Below are positions 26,011-34,361 of a stretch of DNA of 64,000 nt, piece by piece; within the stretch, counting starts at the first letter, position 1, and each line of letters begins with the position of its first letter. The notes beneath the pieces are model-generated. The model worked only from the letters and a program-made list of their open reading frames with translations, was not told the DNA's origin and did not search any database. The DNA is from a bacterium (GTDB taxonomy: Bacteria > UBP6 > UBA1177 > JAKLFG01): the NCBI GenBank assembly GCA_022709425.1, contig JAKLIW010000004.1:1-64000 (forward strand), read 5' to 3'. The translations under genes and the position numbers were made by a program.

Positions 26011-29000
26011 ATGAACATCAAGAGAATCGCATGGGTGCTGTCGGCCCTGATCGTGGCGCTGGTCGTCGCGGCGTGTACGACAGAGCGCGAGGCGGTCGAC
26101 AAGACCCCCGAACTTACGCTTGACAAGCAACTGTTCGAAGGTGAGTTCTTTTACCGCCAGACGGTGACGGAACTTCCCTACACTGCCGATTTCGCCTTCA
26201 TCGGCGAATCGAACGACGGCAAGATCCTGAAGTGGAAGATCACCAAGGATTGGCTCTATGCCGTGAGTGTTCATGACAAGAATGAGATCGTCGACACGGC
26301 CGAACAGGTCGCGGTGAACGAGACGGTGGTCTTGGCTTTCCCGATCTATCAGCATTTCGACATCCTGCCGGTTGAGAACCCGACGACCGGTGAAGACATG
26401 CCGATCCTGCAGCCCAACACCGACTGCAAATGGAACGAGTGCCGTTACTTCATGATCGATCAGGGCAAGAATGCCCAGAGTAATTTTGAGCTTAAGTACC
26501 TGTGGCTTACAGCGGAGTGGGGCGCCCCCTACTATCGCAACGGTCTGGGCAATGCCACCGATATTGAATTTTACAGCCATGATGGCAGCTATATCATCCC
26601 CAAGAACTATCAGAGCGTCATGAAAGAAGAGGGTGATTCCTCCTTTAATAAAGAAGTGGAATGGCTCACCTTCAAGACCAAAGAAGTCCTCAATCCCATC
26701 AACGATTGGAGTTCCATCTATTCGTGGGAAGATATCGAGAACTTCATCAACAGCGAGCCGATGAACATCACCTACAAGCATACCTTCATCAAGGTCAACC
26801 GTGATGTGGTCGGTCGCCGCACCTATGATCCAGCCACGAGCGAATGGTCGTGGAAGAAGGGCGCGAAGGACAGCGGTTTCCGTCCTCTGGAATATCAGGA
26901 TGAACTGTTCCGCCGCTTTGGTTTCTTCACCAACAACTTCCGTGGCTATGACCCGGTCACCGGTGTGAAAGACAAGGATTACCATGTGCTGGCCAACTAC
27001 TTCAACATCGCGTGGGCCAAGGCGGGTGACACCGCCGGAACGGCGAAAGAGTGGAACTTCACCTGTGCCAAAGGACAGGGTACCGCCGCTGCCTACAACA
27101 CTTGCCTTGCGCAGATCAAGTATCAGCAAAAGGTAGTATTCACCTCATCGGCCGAGACCCCGCTTCGGATGCTGCCGGTCAACTGCGCGATGGCCAAGGA
27201 TTATAACCGTGCCTTCCTTGCCGCCCGTTTCGCCGCCATGAATCCCGACAGCAATACCGGCGAATTCGACAAATGGTATCTGGCGAATTACAAGAACGAT
27301 TTCTTCAAAACGGTCACTTTCGGTGGTAAAAAGGTGACGGTCCGCGATGAGGAATGGTATCTGAACCCCCCCGCCAACTGGGAAGACAAATGCTTTATCG
27401 ACAGCGATGCCGCGTTTGTGCAGAAATGGGACGGAACCTTCATAGAAGACAAATATCCCAACGAGATAGTCGCTTTCGTGAAGAACCCGGTCATGGCCTA
27501 TGTGCCTGAGCGTGACGGTAGACATCTGGGTTCGCATGAGAATTATGCCGGGTTCTATTCGGAGAACAATGAGAACGCGATATTCATCTGCGTGCCGAAT
27601 GCCGATGCCGTTGCGGCTCAGGAGAATGCGGGCAAGTTGGTTTTCTTTGACAACTGCCTGACCAACGAACAGCAGATGACCGATCTCTACAAGAACGAAT
27701 ACAAGAAAGAATGGAAGGGCGACCGCTACGATTGTTTGGTCCTGAACGAAGGCGATGTGTGCCCGTCCGGGTATCAGCAGGTCAAGGCTGCCTGTGAGAT
27801 CACCGAAGAGCGCACCTGCAAGATATACGACAACGGGATGGGCCTGCCGAAACTCCGGCACCGTTTTGTGAACGGCGACCTCACCGTTGCCATGTTCAAC
27901 TGGGTCGATCAGCCGACCGATTACGGCATCCTCGGCGTTTCTCAGTGGAACGTCAACCCCGAGACCGGTCAGTCTTTCGCGGCCGGCTCCAACATCGCCG
28001 GTTCGGTTCTCGAATGGGTTACCAGTCGTGGTCTTGAACTTACTCGCATGTTGATCGATCAGGAAGACCCGGCGGCGTGGGACTGGGAAGATCTCATGGC
28101 TCCGGATGAGTACTCGAAACGTCCTCAGATGGCATTCGACAACGATCCTGAGCCGCGTCTTGCCTATGTCGGCGCCGAGCAAAAATCACTGAACAAGCCG
28201 GTGCCTATCACGCTAGAGGAACTCATCGAGAAAAACAAGCCCCAGAAGCGTTTCGATTACAACACCATTCGTGGTTCCAAATGGGAAAAAGAGATGGTGC
28301 CGTATTCCATCCGCACCTCGATGTTCCCGTGGACCGACGGCAATTATTCCGATCAGATGTCGGAAATGATGTCGCCGTGGTACAACCCCGAGGCATTGAA
28401 TGCCGAAATGATCAAATATCAGGAAGGGATGAAACTTGACTTCTTCATGAACGAAGATTTCCTTGACGGCGCCGTCGTTCAGTTCATCAAGAAAAAACAG
28501 GCTGAACTGAAGAAGCAGGGGATCACTTCCAGCAAGCCGGAGTACGTGCAGACGCTTCTTGCGGCTATGTTCGACGAGCTTGAACTCCTTCTTTATAAGG
28601 GTGTCGCTCAGCACGAAATGGGCCACAGTGTCGGCCTCCGTCACAACTTCATTGGTTCGATGGATCAGGCTAACTACCGCGATGGTTTCTTCGCCAAGGA
28701 AAACTACCCGTCGATGATGGAAATGGTGGAAACGAAGTATAATGACCTCATTGATCAGGGCATGCCGGAGAATATGATCGGCAAGCAGATCTATTATGAG
28801 CGTCGCAACTTCGAAGCGAAGATGAACTACTACACCTACTCGTCGGTCATGGATTATCAGCGTGAGGCCTATATCCACGCGATGGGACTTGGCAAATACG
28901 ATGATGCGGCCCTCAAGTTCGTCTACGGTCGCACGGTCGAACAGTATGATGTCGACAGCGACGGCTTCTTCAAGATGGATGCGAGCAACCCCATCCGCGA

Positions 29001-30939
29001 TCCGCGTTATCCCTACCCGGTTCTTATCAACCGCTCGTATGTTGATGAGACCACCGGAAAACTGAAGCCGAATCCTGACCCGAAAGAGATGATCACCTAC
29101 TTCGATACCGATCTGCTCAAGTACGTGACCCGCGTCGTTCCGGCGACTGTAAAGGGCGCCATGGGAGCTCCCATGCAGGATGCCAATGGTTACTATATCA
29201 AGGCCGGCGCCGATTATCTGGTCAATGACGGTTCGATGCACAAATATCTCTTCTTCTCCGACGAGAAGCAGACTGATGAGCCGGGCAACAAGATATTCGA
29301 CTACGGGTATACCGGTGTCGATTCGATCCGCGGTATGGCCGATCAGGACGATATGTACTACTTCCTTCGTTACTTCAAACGCGGCAATCCGAAGTTCCGT
29401 GAATTCCGCGGCCGCAAGAGCCGGAAGATGATACTCGACACCCTCCTGACCAAGTATAAGTTCGTCCACTACATGCTCGACCTCAACTACAACTTCTTCC
29501 AGTCGGGCTGGTTCGGTTACCTGCCTTCGCCGAATGCCGACGGTAGCACCACCTGTAACCCGTCGACCATTCCGCTTGATTACAAAGGGACCAAGAAAGC
29601 GAAGGGGTACGATGTCAACTGTGTCGATTACTCCATGGCGTTGCAGGGCAAAGAATGGTTCATCGACGACTTCTCCGGTGAGTTGCGGACGGTCAAACCC
29701 TTCAGCATGGGCGATTATCTCCTTGCATCTTACGAAGGTATCAACTATCTTGTCTTCGACATCATCTATCGCCCCGATGCCGATTGGCATGCCGAGACCC
29801 CCTCGACCGATACCCTCAATACCACCGATAAGCTGGAACCCGGTCAGACCGGTGTGTGGAACAAGGACAACTACATCCGCGATCATGTCGAGGGCGATGT
29901 TGCCTTCGCGAACATCAAGCCCAATATCGGCCGGTATCACCGCGATCATTACGACATACAGGACGATCCGACCACCTACTACGAGAATGTTATCTGGAGA
30001 GGGTATTCCGAAGAGAAAATGGTCGCCTTCTTCACCCTTTCGAACCAAGGCTGGCTTTCGGGCAAGTATCAGCGTGAGAGCATGGCAAACGGTCTTGGTC
30101 AGATGGCTCCCGGCATCGACAAGCTCATTCTGGCGGTCCTTGGCGATGTGGCCAACGAGAATGCCCTCATGACCTATTCTCCTTACTGCATCAAAGCGGG
30201 CACCAACGAGGTTGTCCGGGCCGAGTTCCCGATCGATGTTCTGACCACCATGTATGGTTGGGCGCCGATGCCGTATACCGGTCTTCCCGAGACCCCGAAT
30301 ATGCAGAAGTACGGCAAGATCAGAAATCTCTGTTCCGTGGGCGCATGGAATGATCCGGGAACGGTCTATAATCCGATCCACGCCGGCTGGATATACTTCG
30401 ACAAGATGTGGCCGCTCTACTGGGGCATCGGCAACATCATGAATACCTCCGCCGACACCTCGGTCATGCTGAAGTTCGCCACCCTCAAGTATGCCGCCGC
30501 TGAAACCACCATGCGGCCGGAAGGTATCGACGAGGTGGAATCGATCGCGAAGGATAGCCTTTACTACTACCGTGCGAAGATGCCGACCGATTTCATGGAT
30601 GCGAACGATATGCAGATGGTCGATGCGTGGCGTATGCATATCAAGGACGGCATGGCCCCCGCGGCGGCCCTTGCCCAGATCAATACCGATTATAGCCATA
30701 CTTTCGCCGATGTGGCAGCGGCTCAGGAATACCTGCGCGAGAAGTATATGCGCTTCTCTCCCTCGTATCGCTTGGTCTATCACCACAAGGTCCTTTCCGA
30801 CTCGGCGAGAGCATCGGGCGACTGGTCGGCCAACAATGCCGATTATTTCGTCGGCGTCATGGAGACCACCATCGATCAGATGAATACCTTCATCACCGAT
30901 CACTTGGGTGATGCGGCCTTCTTCGCGAGCCACTACTGA
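26011..30939 (+). CDS. Giant lipoprotein zinc metalloprotease (metzincin-like)
   Basis: 1642 residues. The N-terminus MNIKRIAWVLSALIVALVVAAC is a lipoprotein signal with lipobox VAAC. Near residue 868 is the zinc site HEMGHSVGLRH, the HExxHxxGxxH motif of metzincins, and about 75 residues later SVMDY supplies the Met-turn, as in the DUF4953-type metalloproteases. The remaining chain of about 700 residues has no recognised domain and is rich in aromatic and Asp/Asn residues. It is probably anchored in the outer membrane and degrades extracellular protein or remodels the surface. GGAGG precedes the ATG. It ends at a strong terminator. Confidence 0.9.
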   Translation: MNIKRIAWVLSALIVALVVAACTTEREAVDKTPELTLDKQLFEGEFFYRQTVTELPYTADFAFIGESNDGKILKWKITKDWLYAVSVHDKNEIVDTAEQVAVNETVVLAFPIYQHFDILPVENPTTGEDMPILQPNTDCKWNECRYFMIDQGKNAQSNFELKYLWLTAEWGAPYYRNGLGNATDIEFYSHDGSYIIPKNYQSVMKEEGDSSFNKEVEWLTFKTKEVLNPINDWSSIYSWEDIENFINSEPMNITYKHTFIKVNRDVVGRRTYDPATSEWSWKKGAKDSGFRPLEYQDELFRRFGFFTNNFRGYDPVTGVKDKDYHVLANYFNIAWAKAGDTAGTAKEWNFTCAKGQGTAAAYNTCLAQIKYQQKVVFTSSAETPLRMLPVNCAMAKDYNRAFLAARFAAMNPDSNTGEFDKWYLANYKNDFFKTVTFGGKKVTVRDEEWYLNPPANWEDKCFIDSDAAFVQKWDGTFIEDKYPNEIVAFVKNPVMAYVPERDGRHLGSHENYAGFYSENNENAIFICVPNADAVAAQENAGKLVFFDNCLTNEQQMTDLYKNEYKKEWKGDRYDCLVLNEGDVCPSGYQQVKAACEITEERTCKIYDNGMGLPKLRHRFVNGDLTVAMFNWVDQPTDYGILGVSQWNVNPETGQSFAAGSNIAGSVLEWVTSRGLELTRMLIDQEDPAAWDWEDLMAPDEYSKRPQMAFDNDPEPRLAYVGAEQKSLNKPVPITLEELIEKNKPQKRFDYNTIRGSKWEKEMVPYSIRTSMFPWTDGNYSDQMSEMMSPWYNPEALNAEMIKYQEGMKLDFFMNEDFLDGAVVQFIKKKQAELKKQGITSSKPEYVQTLLAAMFDELELLLYKGVAQHEMGHSVGLRHNFIGSMDQANYRDGFFAKENYPSMMEMVETKYNDLIDQGMPENMIGKQIYYERRNFEAKMNYYTYSSVMDYQREAYIHAMGLGKYDDAALKFVYGRTVEQYDVDSDGFFKMDASNPIRDPRYPYPVLINRSYVDETTGKLKPNPDPKEMITYFDTDLLKYVTRVVPATVKGAMGAPMQDANGYYIKAGADYLVNDGSMHKYLFFSDEKQTDEPGNKIFDYGYTGVDSIRGMADQDDMYYFLRYFKRGNPKFREFRGRKSRKMILDTLLTKYKFVHYMLDLNYNFFQSGWFGYLPSPNADGSTTCNPSTIPLDYKGTKKAKGYDVNCVDYSMALQGKEWFIDDFSGELRTVKPFSMGDYLLASYEGINYLVFDIIYRPDADWHAETPSTDTLNTTDKLEPGQTGVWNKDNYIRDHVEGDVAFANIKPNIGRYHRDHYDIQDDPTTYYENVIWRGYSEEKMVAFFTLSNQGWLSGKYQRESMANGLGQMAPGIDKLILAVLGDVANENALMTYSPYCIKAGTNEVVRAEFPIDVLTTMYGWAPMPYTGLPETPNMQKYGKIRNLCSVGAWNDPGTVYNPIHAGWIYFDKMWPLYWGIGNIMNTSADTSVMLKFATLKYAAAETTMRPEGIDEVESIAKDSLYYYRAKMPTDFMDANDMQMVDAWRMHIKDGMAPAAALAQINTDYSHTFADVAAAQEYLREKYMRFSPSYRLVYHHKVLSDSARASGDWSANNADYFVGVMETTIDQMNTFITDHLGDAAFFASHY

Positions 30940-30953
30940 TCTTTGGTAACGGT

Positions 30954-32609
30954 ATGAACGTTCCGAAAAGGGGGACTGCAAAGTCCCCCTTTTTTATTGC
31001 TCTGACCTCTTTTCTTTTTTCCATGCTATTTTTTCACTCGATATTGCTCGGGGAAGAGATCTTTGTACGCGATGGTCGGTGGATACACGGAGCCTTCACC
31101 GGCGAGGGACGCTCTCTTCCTAACGGCCGGTATCTGCCGTCGCTTCGCTTGGAGGGGATGCGTTACGACCTTTATCTCGGCGACCGGCTTTTCGTTTCCT
31201 TTGACAAAGAAATGGAAGAGACTGATATCCGCAGGGTGATCGAGAGTGTAGGGGGGAAAGTTCTTGCGCCCATTCCCCGGACGCACAATGCCTATTTCGT
31301 GCAGAATCCGATGCCTTCGCTGGGACTTCTCTACCGGATCACCGACCACCCGCAAGTGGTTTGGGCCGAACCCGACCTCTATCGGCCCGTTCAGTGGAAA
31401 GGCTATCAACCTGACGATCCGCTTTTTCCCAATCAGTGGCATCTCGACAATGTCGGGCAGACCGGTATCGTGGGAGAAGATGCGAAGGTCGCAACGGCAT
31501 GGGAGTATCTCATCGGCCGGGGACTGGAACCGGGTCGTGGCGTGAAGGTGGGGATCATTGATGACGGATTCGATCTGGCGCACCGAGATCTTGCAGGAGC
31601 GTTCCTGCAGGGGATCGATCTATTCGAGGGCGATGCGGTGCCGATGATAGGCGCGGATGACCTCCACGGGACTGCGGTGACCGGAGTGCTCGCGGCGCGC
31701 TGGAATAATGGCATTGGTGTCGCCGGCGCTTGTCCCGGATGCCTCGTCGTGCCGGTGCGAGTGAGTTCCGACATCGTCAATGGTACGACCGAGATCGATG
31801 CCTTCAATTATCTCTTGGATCGAGGTGTCGACATCATCTCGAACAGCTGGGGGCCTACCGATCATGGCGGTCCTTTCGACATAAGCGCGCCGCTTAAAGA
31901 GATATTTGAGTATGCGGCGACCAAGGAGCGCAATGGCAAGGGGGTGGTGATCCTCTTCGCCGCCGGGAATGGCAACGAGGACATCTCCGACCCGAAGACG
32001 CTTGACGGCTTTGCGGCCAGTCCGTGGGTTATGGCGGTCGGTGCGGTGAATGCGAGCGGCGTGAAAACGATGTACAGCGACTGGGGGCGTGACTTGGATC
32101 TCGTTTCTCCGAGCTGTGACGTTGATTTGGAGGATTACGACGATCCATTCGATATGGAAAAGATACGCGACGGTATCTGGACCACCGATAATACCGGCTT
32201 CGACGGATATGCGGTTGGAGACTATACCCCCGGTTTCTGCGGCACCTCAAGCGCAACGCCGCTTGCCGCCGGGATCGTGGGGCTGCTTCTTGCCGCCGAT
32301 CCCGACCTTGCCCGTGAAGAGGTCTATGAGATACTGACGGGTACCGCCGATAAGGTGAGCCCCCGCGATGCCCAGTACGATGAGAACGGATTCAGCCTTC
32401 GTTACGGACATGGCCGCATCAATGCGCTTGCCGCCGTTACTGCGGCCTGTGCCGACGGCTGTGACGGTGCGCCGCCGGTGGAGGAGGAGCCGATCGCGCC
32501 GCTGGAGCCGGAGATTGACTTCGTGGAGAATATGAATACAGTGACCGATGCCGATGCTTCGCTGGCGCCGCCGGCGCCTGCTGAAGCGGGCTGCGCACTA
32601 ATACTTTGA
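30954..32609 (+). CDS. Secreted subtilisin-family serine protease (S8)
   Basis: 551 residues with a long signal peptide, a fragmentary prodomain (residues 45-130, AYFVQNPMPSLGLLYRITDHPQVVWAEPDLY) and a subtilase domain: Asp in VGIIDDGFD (about 201), His in DLHGTAVTGVLA (about 237) and Ser in GTSSATPLAAGIVG (about 429). After Cys-rich CADGCDG comes a Glu/Pro/Ala linker ending in AGCALIL. The only useful start, ATG at 30954, places the upstream terminator hairpin within the signal-peptide codons, and its ribosome binding site is weak. A later ATG at 31023 would give a much shorter leader. Confidence 0.88.
   Translation: MNVPKRGTAKSPFFIALTSFLFSMLFFHSILLGEEIFVRDGRWIHGAFTGEGRSLPNGRYLPSLRLEGMRYDLYLGDRLFVSFDKEMEETDIRRVIESVGGKVLAPIPRTHNAYFVQNPMPSLGLLYRITDHPQVVWAEPDLYRPVQWKGYQPDDPLFPNQWHLDNVGQTGIVGEDAKVATAWEYLIGRGLEPGRGVKVGIIDDGFDLAHRDLAGAFLQGIDLFEGDAVPMIGADDLHGTAVTGVLAARWNNGIGVAGACPGCLVVPVRVSSDIVNGTTEIDAFNYLLDRGVDIISNSWGPTDHGGPFDISAPLKEIFEYAATKERNGKGVVILFAAGNGNEDISDPKTLDGFAASPWVMAVGAVNASGVKTMYSDWGRDLDLVSPSCDVDLEDYDDPFDMEKIRDGIWTTDNTGFDGYAVGDYTPGFCGTSSATPLAAGIVGLLLAADPDLAREEVYEILTGTADKVSPRDAQYDENGFSLRYGHGRINALAAVTAACADGCDGAPPVEEEPIAPLEPEIDFVENMNTVTDADASLAPPAPAEAGCALIL
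30966..30996 (+). terminator. Rho-independent terminator of the metalloprotease operon
   Basis: AAAAGGGGGACT pairs perfectly with AGTCCCCCTTTT around a GCAA tetraloop and runs into a T tract, 27 nt after the metalloprotease stop. It lies inside the first codons of the subtilase reading frame. Confidence 0.85.
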
Positions 32610-32623
32610 CGCGGGGTCCGGTT

Positions 32624-32652
32624 GGGGTCAGGCAACTTGTGCACCTGACCCC
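32624..32652. repeat. Palindromic repeat, copy A
   Basis: GGGGTCAGG and CCTGACCCC arms flank an 11-nt centre (CAACTTGTGCA). The element lies between the subtilase stop and the thioredoxin gene. A second copy at 43718-43746, in the opposite orientation, matches at 28 of 29 positions. The form resembles REP-type elements moved by TnpA-REP transposases, but none is encoded here. Confidence 0.75.
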
Positions 32653-32678
32653 GACCGCTCCGATCTGAGGAGGAAAAG

Positions 32679-33062
32679 ATGAGTTTTTTCGCTGCCATTT
32701 GGGATGCTCTCAAGCCGAAACGCCATATTATGCCGGTTGAATTGAATCCGGATAATTTCAATGCGTCGATACAGAACTCACCGGTCCCGGTACTGGTCGA
32801 TTTTTATTCGAACACCTGCATGCCGTGCCGCCAGATGGCCAAGACGGTCACCAAATTCGCCACCGATTATCAGGGACGGATACGAGTGGGGGCTTTCAAC
32901 ACCGAGCAGGATAAGCAAGGCAAGATACTCGTGCCACTCAAGGTGCGTGCGGTGCCGACGCTGGTCTTTTTCAACAAAGGGAAGCCGGTCGAGACCTTCG
33001 TCGGGCTTACCGGATATCTGAAACTTTCCGAGACGCTTGAAAAACTCGAGAAGAGCGCCTAG
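32679..33062 (+). CDS. Thioredoxin-family protein
   Basis: A 127-residue thioredoxin fold with redox site CMPC in VDFYSNTCMPCRQMAK (canonical WCGPC is replaced by TCMPC) and the cis-Pro in RAVPTLVFF. There is a 25-residue N-terminal extension but no signal peptide, so it is probably cytoplasmic and reduces disulphides in target proteins. GAGGAGG lies at good spacing. Its last bases overlap the convergent DUF192 gene by 4 nt. Confidence 0.88.
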   Translation: MSFFAAIWDALKPKRHIMPVELNPDNFNASIQNSPVPVLVDFYSNTCMPCRQMAKTVTKFATDYQGRIRVGAFNTEQDKQGKILVPLKVRAVPTLVFFNKGKPVETFVGLTGYLKLSETLEKLEKSA

Positions 33063-33520
33063 TCGAACGATATTTTCACGAGTTCTCCGGGTTTAATGCC
33101 CGAACCTTCCAACCAGTTCACCTCCAGAACATAACGCGCCGGCCTTTTGCTCGGCAGTGAACGTTCGGAGTCCGGTTCGCCCCGTTGCACCGAAACGACC
33201 TTCATATCGTCGCCGATATAGACGATCGCGAGCGGCATCTTCGTGTGGTGCATCCAGAAAGAGCGTTCCTGCAGATCGCTGAAAATGAAAAGAAGCCCCC
33301 GGCTGTTGGGGAGGGTTGGGCACTCCATGAGTCCCTTGCGGTGGAGTGGGGTGGTGTCGGCGATGCCGACGCGGAACGAAAGAGAACTTCCATCGGTCCT
33401 CTTCACGGAGACGGTCGCCTTCTCCTTGTAGCCGCAGAACGGCTCAGCGGCCGAAATGGTCCCACACAGGGAGGCGAGCAGGGTTAAGAGGCACGCCGTT
33501 GTCGCGGATCGTAAGCGCAT
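33059..33520 (-). CDS. Secreted DUF192-family protein
   Basis: 153 residues with a signal peptide (MRLRSATTACLLTLLASLCGTISAAE) and the DUF192 core, TPLHRKGLMECPTLPNSRGLLFIFSDLQERSFWMHHTKMPLAIVYIGDDMKVV ending in YVLEVNWLEGSGIKPGE. The family is periplasmic and of unknown activity. GGAG lies 5 nt before the ATG, supporting this start although it lies 77 nt inside the 3' end of thiL in another frame. It is the last gene of the hsp20-lon-thiL unit. Confidence 0.85.
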   Translation of the reverse strand: MRLRSATTACLLTLLASLCGTISAAEPFCGYKEKATVSVKRTDGSSLSFRVGIADTTPLHRKGLMECPTLPNSRGLLFIFSDLQERSFWMHHTKMPLAIVYIGDDMKVVSVQRGEPDSERSLPSKRPARYVLEVNWLEGSGIKPGELVKISFD

Positions 33521-34358
33521 CGGTTCTCCGTTCAGTGACCAGACCTATCTCATGCCATCCCGGCATCGCGCCGGGGGCGGTGACTATCAGAAAGAACTCC
33601 TCCCCGCTGGTGAGCAGCAGGTCGGTAAGCGGCAGGTTCAGTTCGCGGGCCGTCTGAGCTACCAGCGGGTGGACCGGTATCCGTTCGGTCGCTAGTTCCA
33701 TCGAGACGCCGCTCGCATTGGCAAGCAGGGTGAGCTCCGATACGAGCGAATCGCTCAGATCTATCGCGGCGCTCGGCGCTCCGAGGAGTGGTATCTGACC
33801 TAATGGGTCGGGATAGAGGAACCGCCGCGTCGCCGCATTGTCATCGTTCATGCCGCGCTGTAGGCGTAGCAGTCCCGCCTTCGAGAGCCCCGGTTCCCCG
33901 GCGAGGAATATCCGGTCGCCGGGACGGGCGCCGGAGCGGAGGAGCGGCCGTTCGGGGAGCGGCCCGAACATCGTCGCGCCGATGAAGAAGGCCTCGCCGC
34001 CGGTCGTATCGCCGCCGATGCAGACGATGCCGTGCGCTTTCGCGAACCGGACGATGCCGGCGATGATGCCGCGCGCCGCCTCCTGCCGGTCGGCGGGAAG
34101 GGCGAGGTTCAGGGTGAAATGGGTCGGTCGCGATCCCATCGCGATGATGTCGCTCGCGTTGGCCGCCATGAGCCGCCAGCCGACGGCGTCGGGCGGCATG
34201 AAGGAGAGATCGAAGTGGACCCCTTCGGCCATGTGGTCGGTGGTGACGAGCAGTTTTTGGTCGCGCCACACGGCGCAGTCGTCGCCGATGAAGGTATGCG
34301 ACGGGTCGTCAAGCGGCATCAGTTCTCGGATGATGGCCCACTCGCGATTGTCGAGCAT
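33444..34358 (-). CDS. thiL: Thiamine-monophosphate kinase
   Basis: A 304-residue enzyme that makes thiamine diphosphate from thiamine monophosphate and ATP. N-terminal GDDCAVWRDQKLLVTTDHMAEGVHFDLSFMPPDAVGWRLMAANASDIIAMG, then CIGGDTTGGE and the C-terminal AIDLSDSLVSELTLLANASGV and LTSGEEFFLIVT blocks are all typical. It starts 3 nt after the lon stop without a clear ribosome binding site, so it may be translated by coupling. No other thi genes or TPP element are near. Confidence 0.93.
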   Translation of the reverse strand: MLDNREWAIIRELMPLDDPSHTFIGDDCAVWRDQKLLVTTDHMAEGVHFDLSFMPPDAVGWRLMAANASDIIAMGSRPTHFTLNLALPADRQEAARGIIAGIVRFAKAHGIVCIGGDTTGGEAFFIGATMFGPLPERPLLRSGARPGDRIFLAGEPGLSKAGLLRLQRGMNDDNAATRRFLYPDPLGQIPLLGAPSAAIDLSDSLVSELTLLANASGVSMELATERIPVHPLVAQTARELNLPLTDLLLTSGEEFFLIVTAPGAMPGWHEIGLVTERRTDALTIRDNGVPLNPARLPVWDHFGR

Positions 34359-34361
34359 AGG

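Noticed and set aside
28213..30981. Long minus-strand open frame (922 codons) antisense to the metalloprotease
   Set aside because: The opposite frame has signal peptide, lipobox and zinc motif; this one has no motif or ribosome binding site and mirrors codon bias of the real gene.
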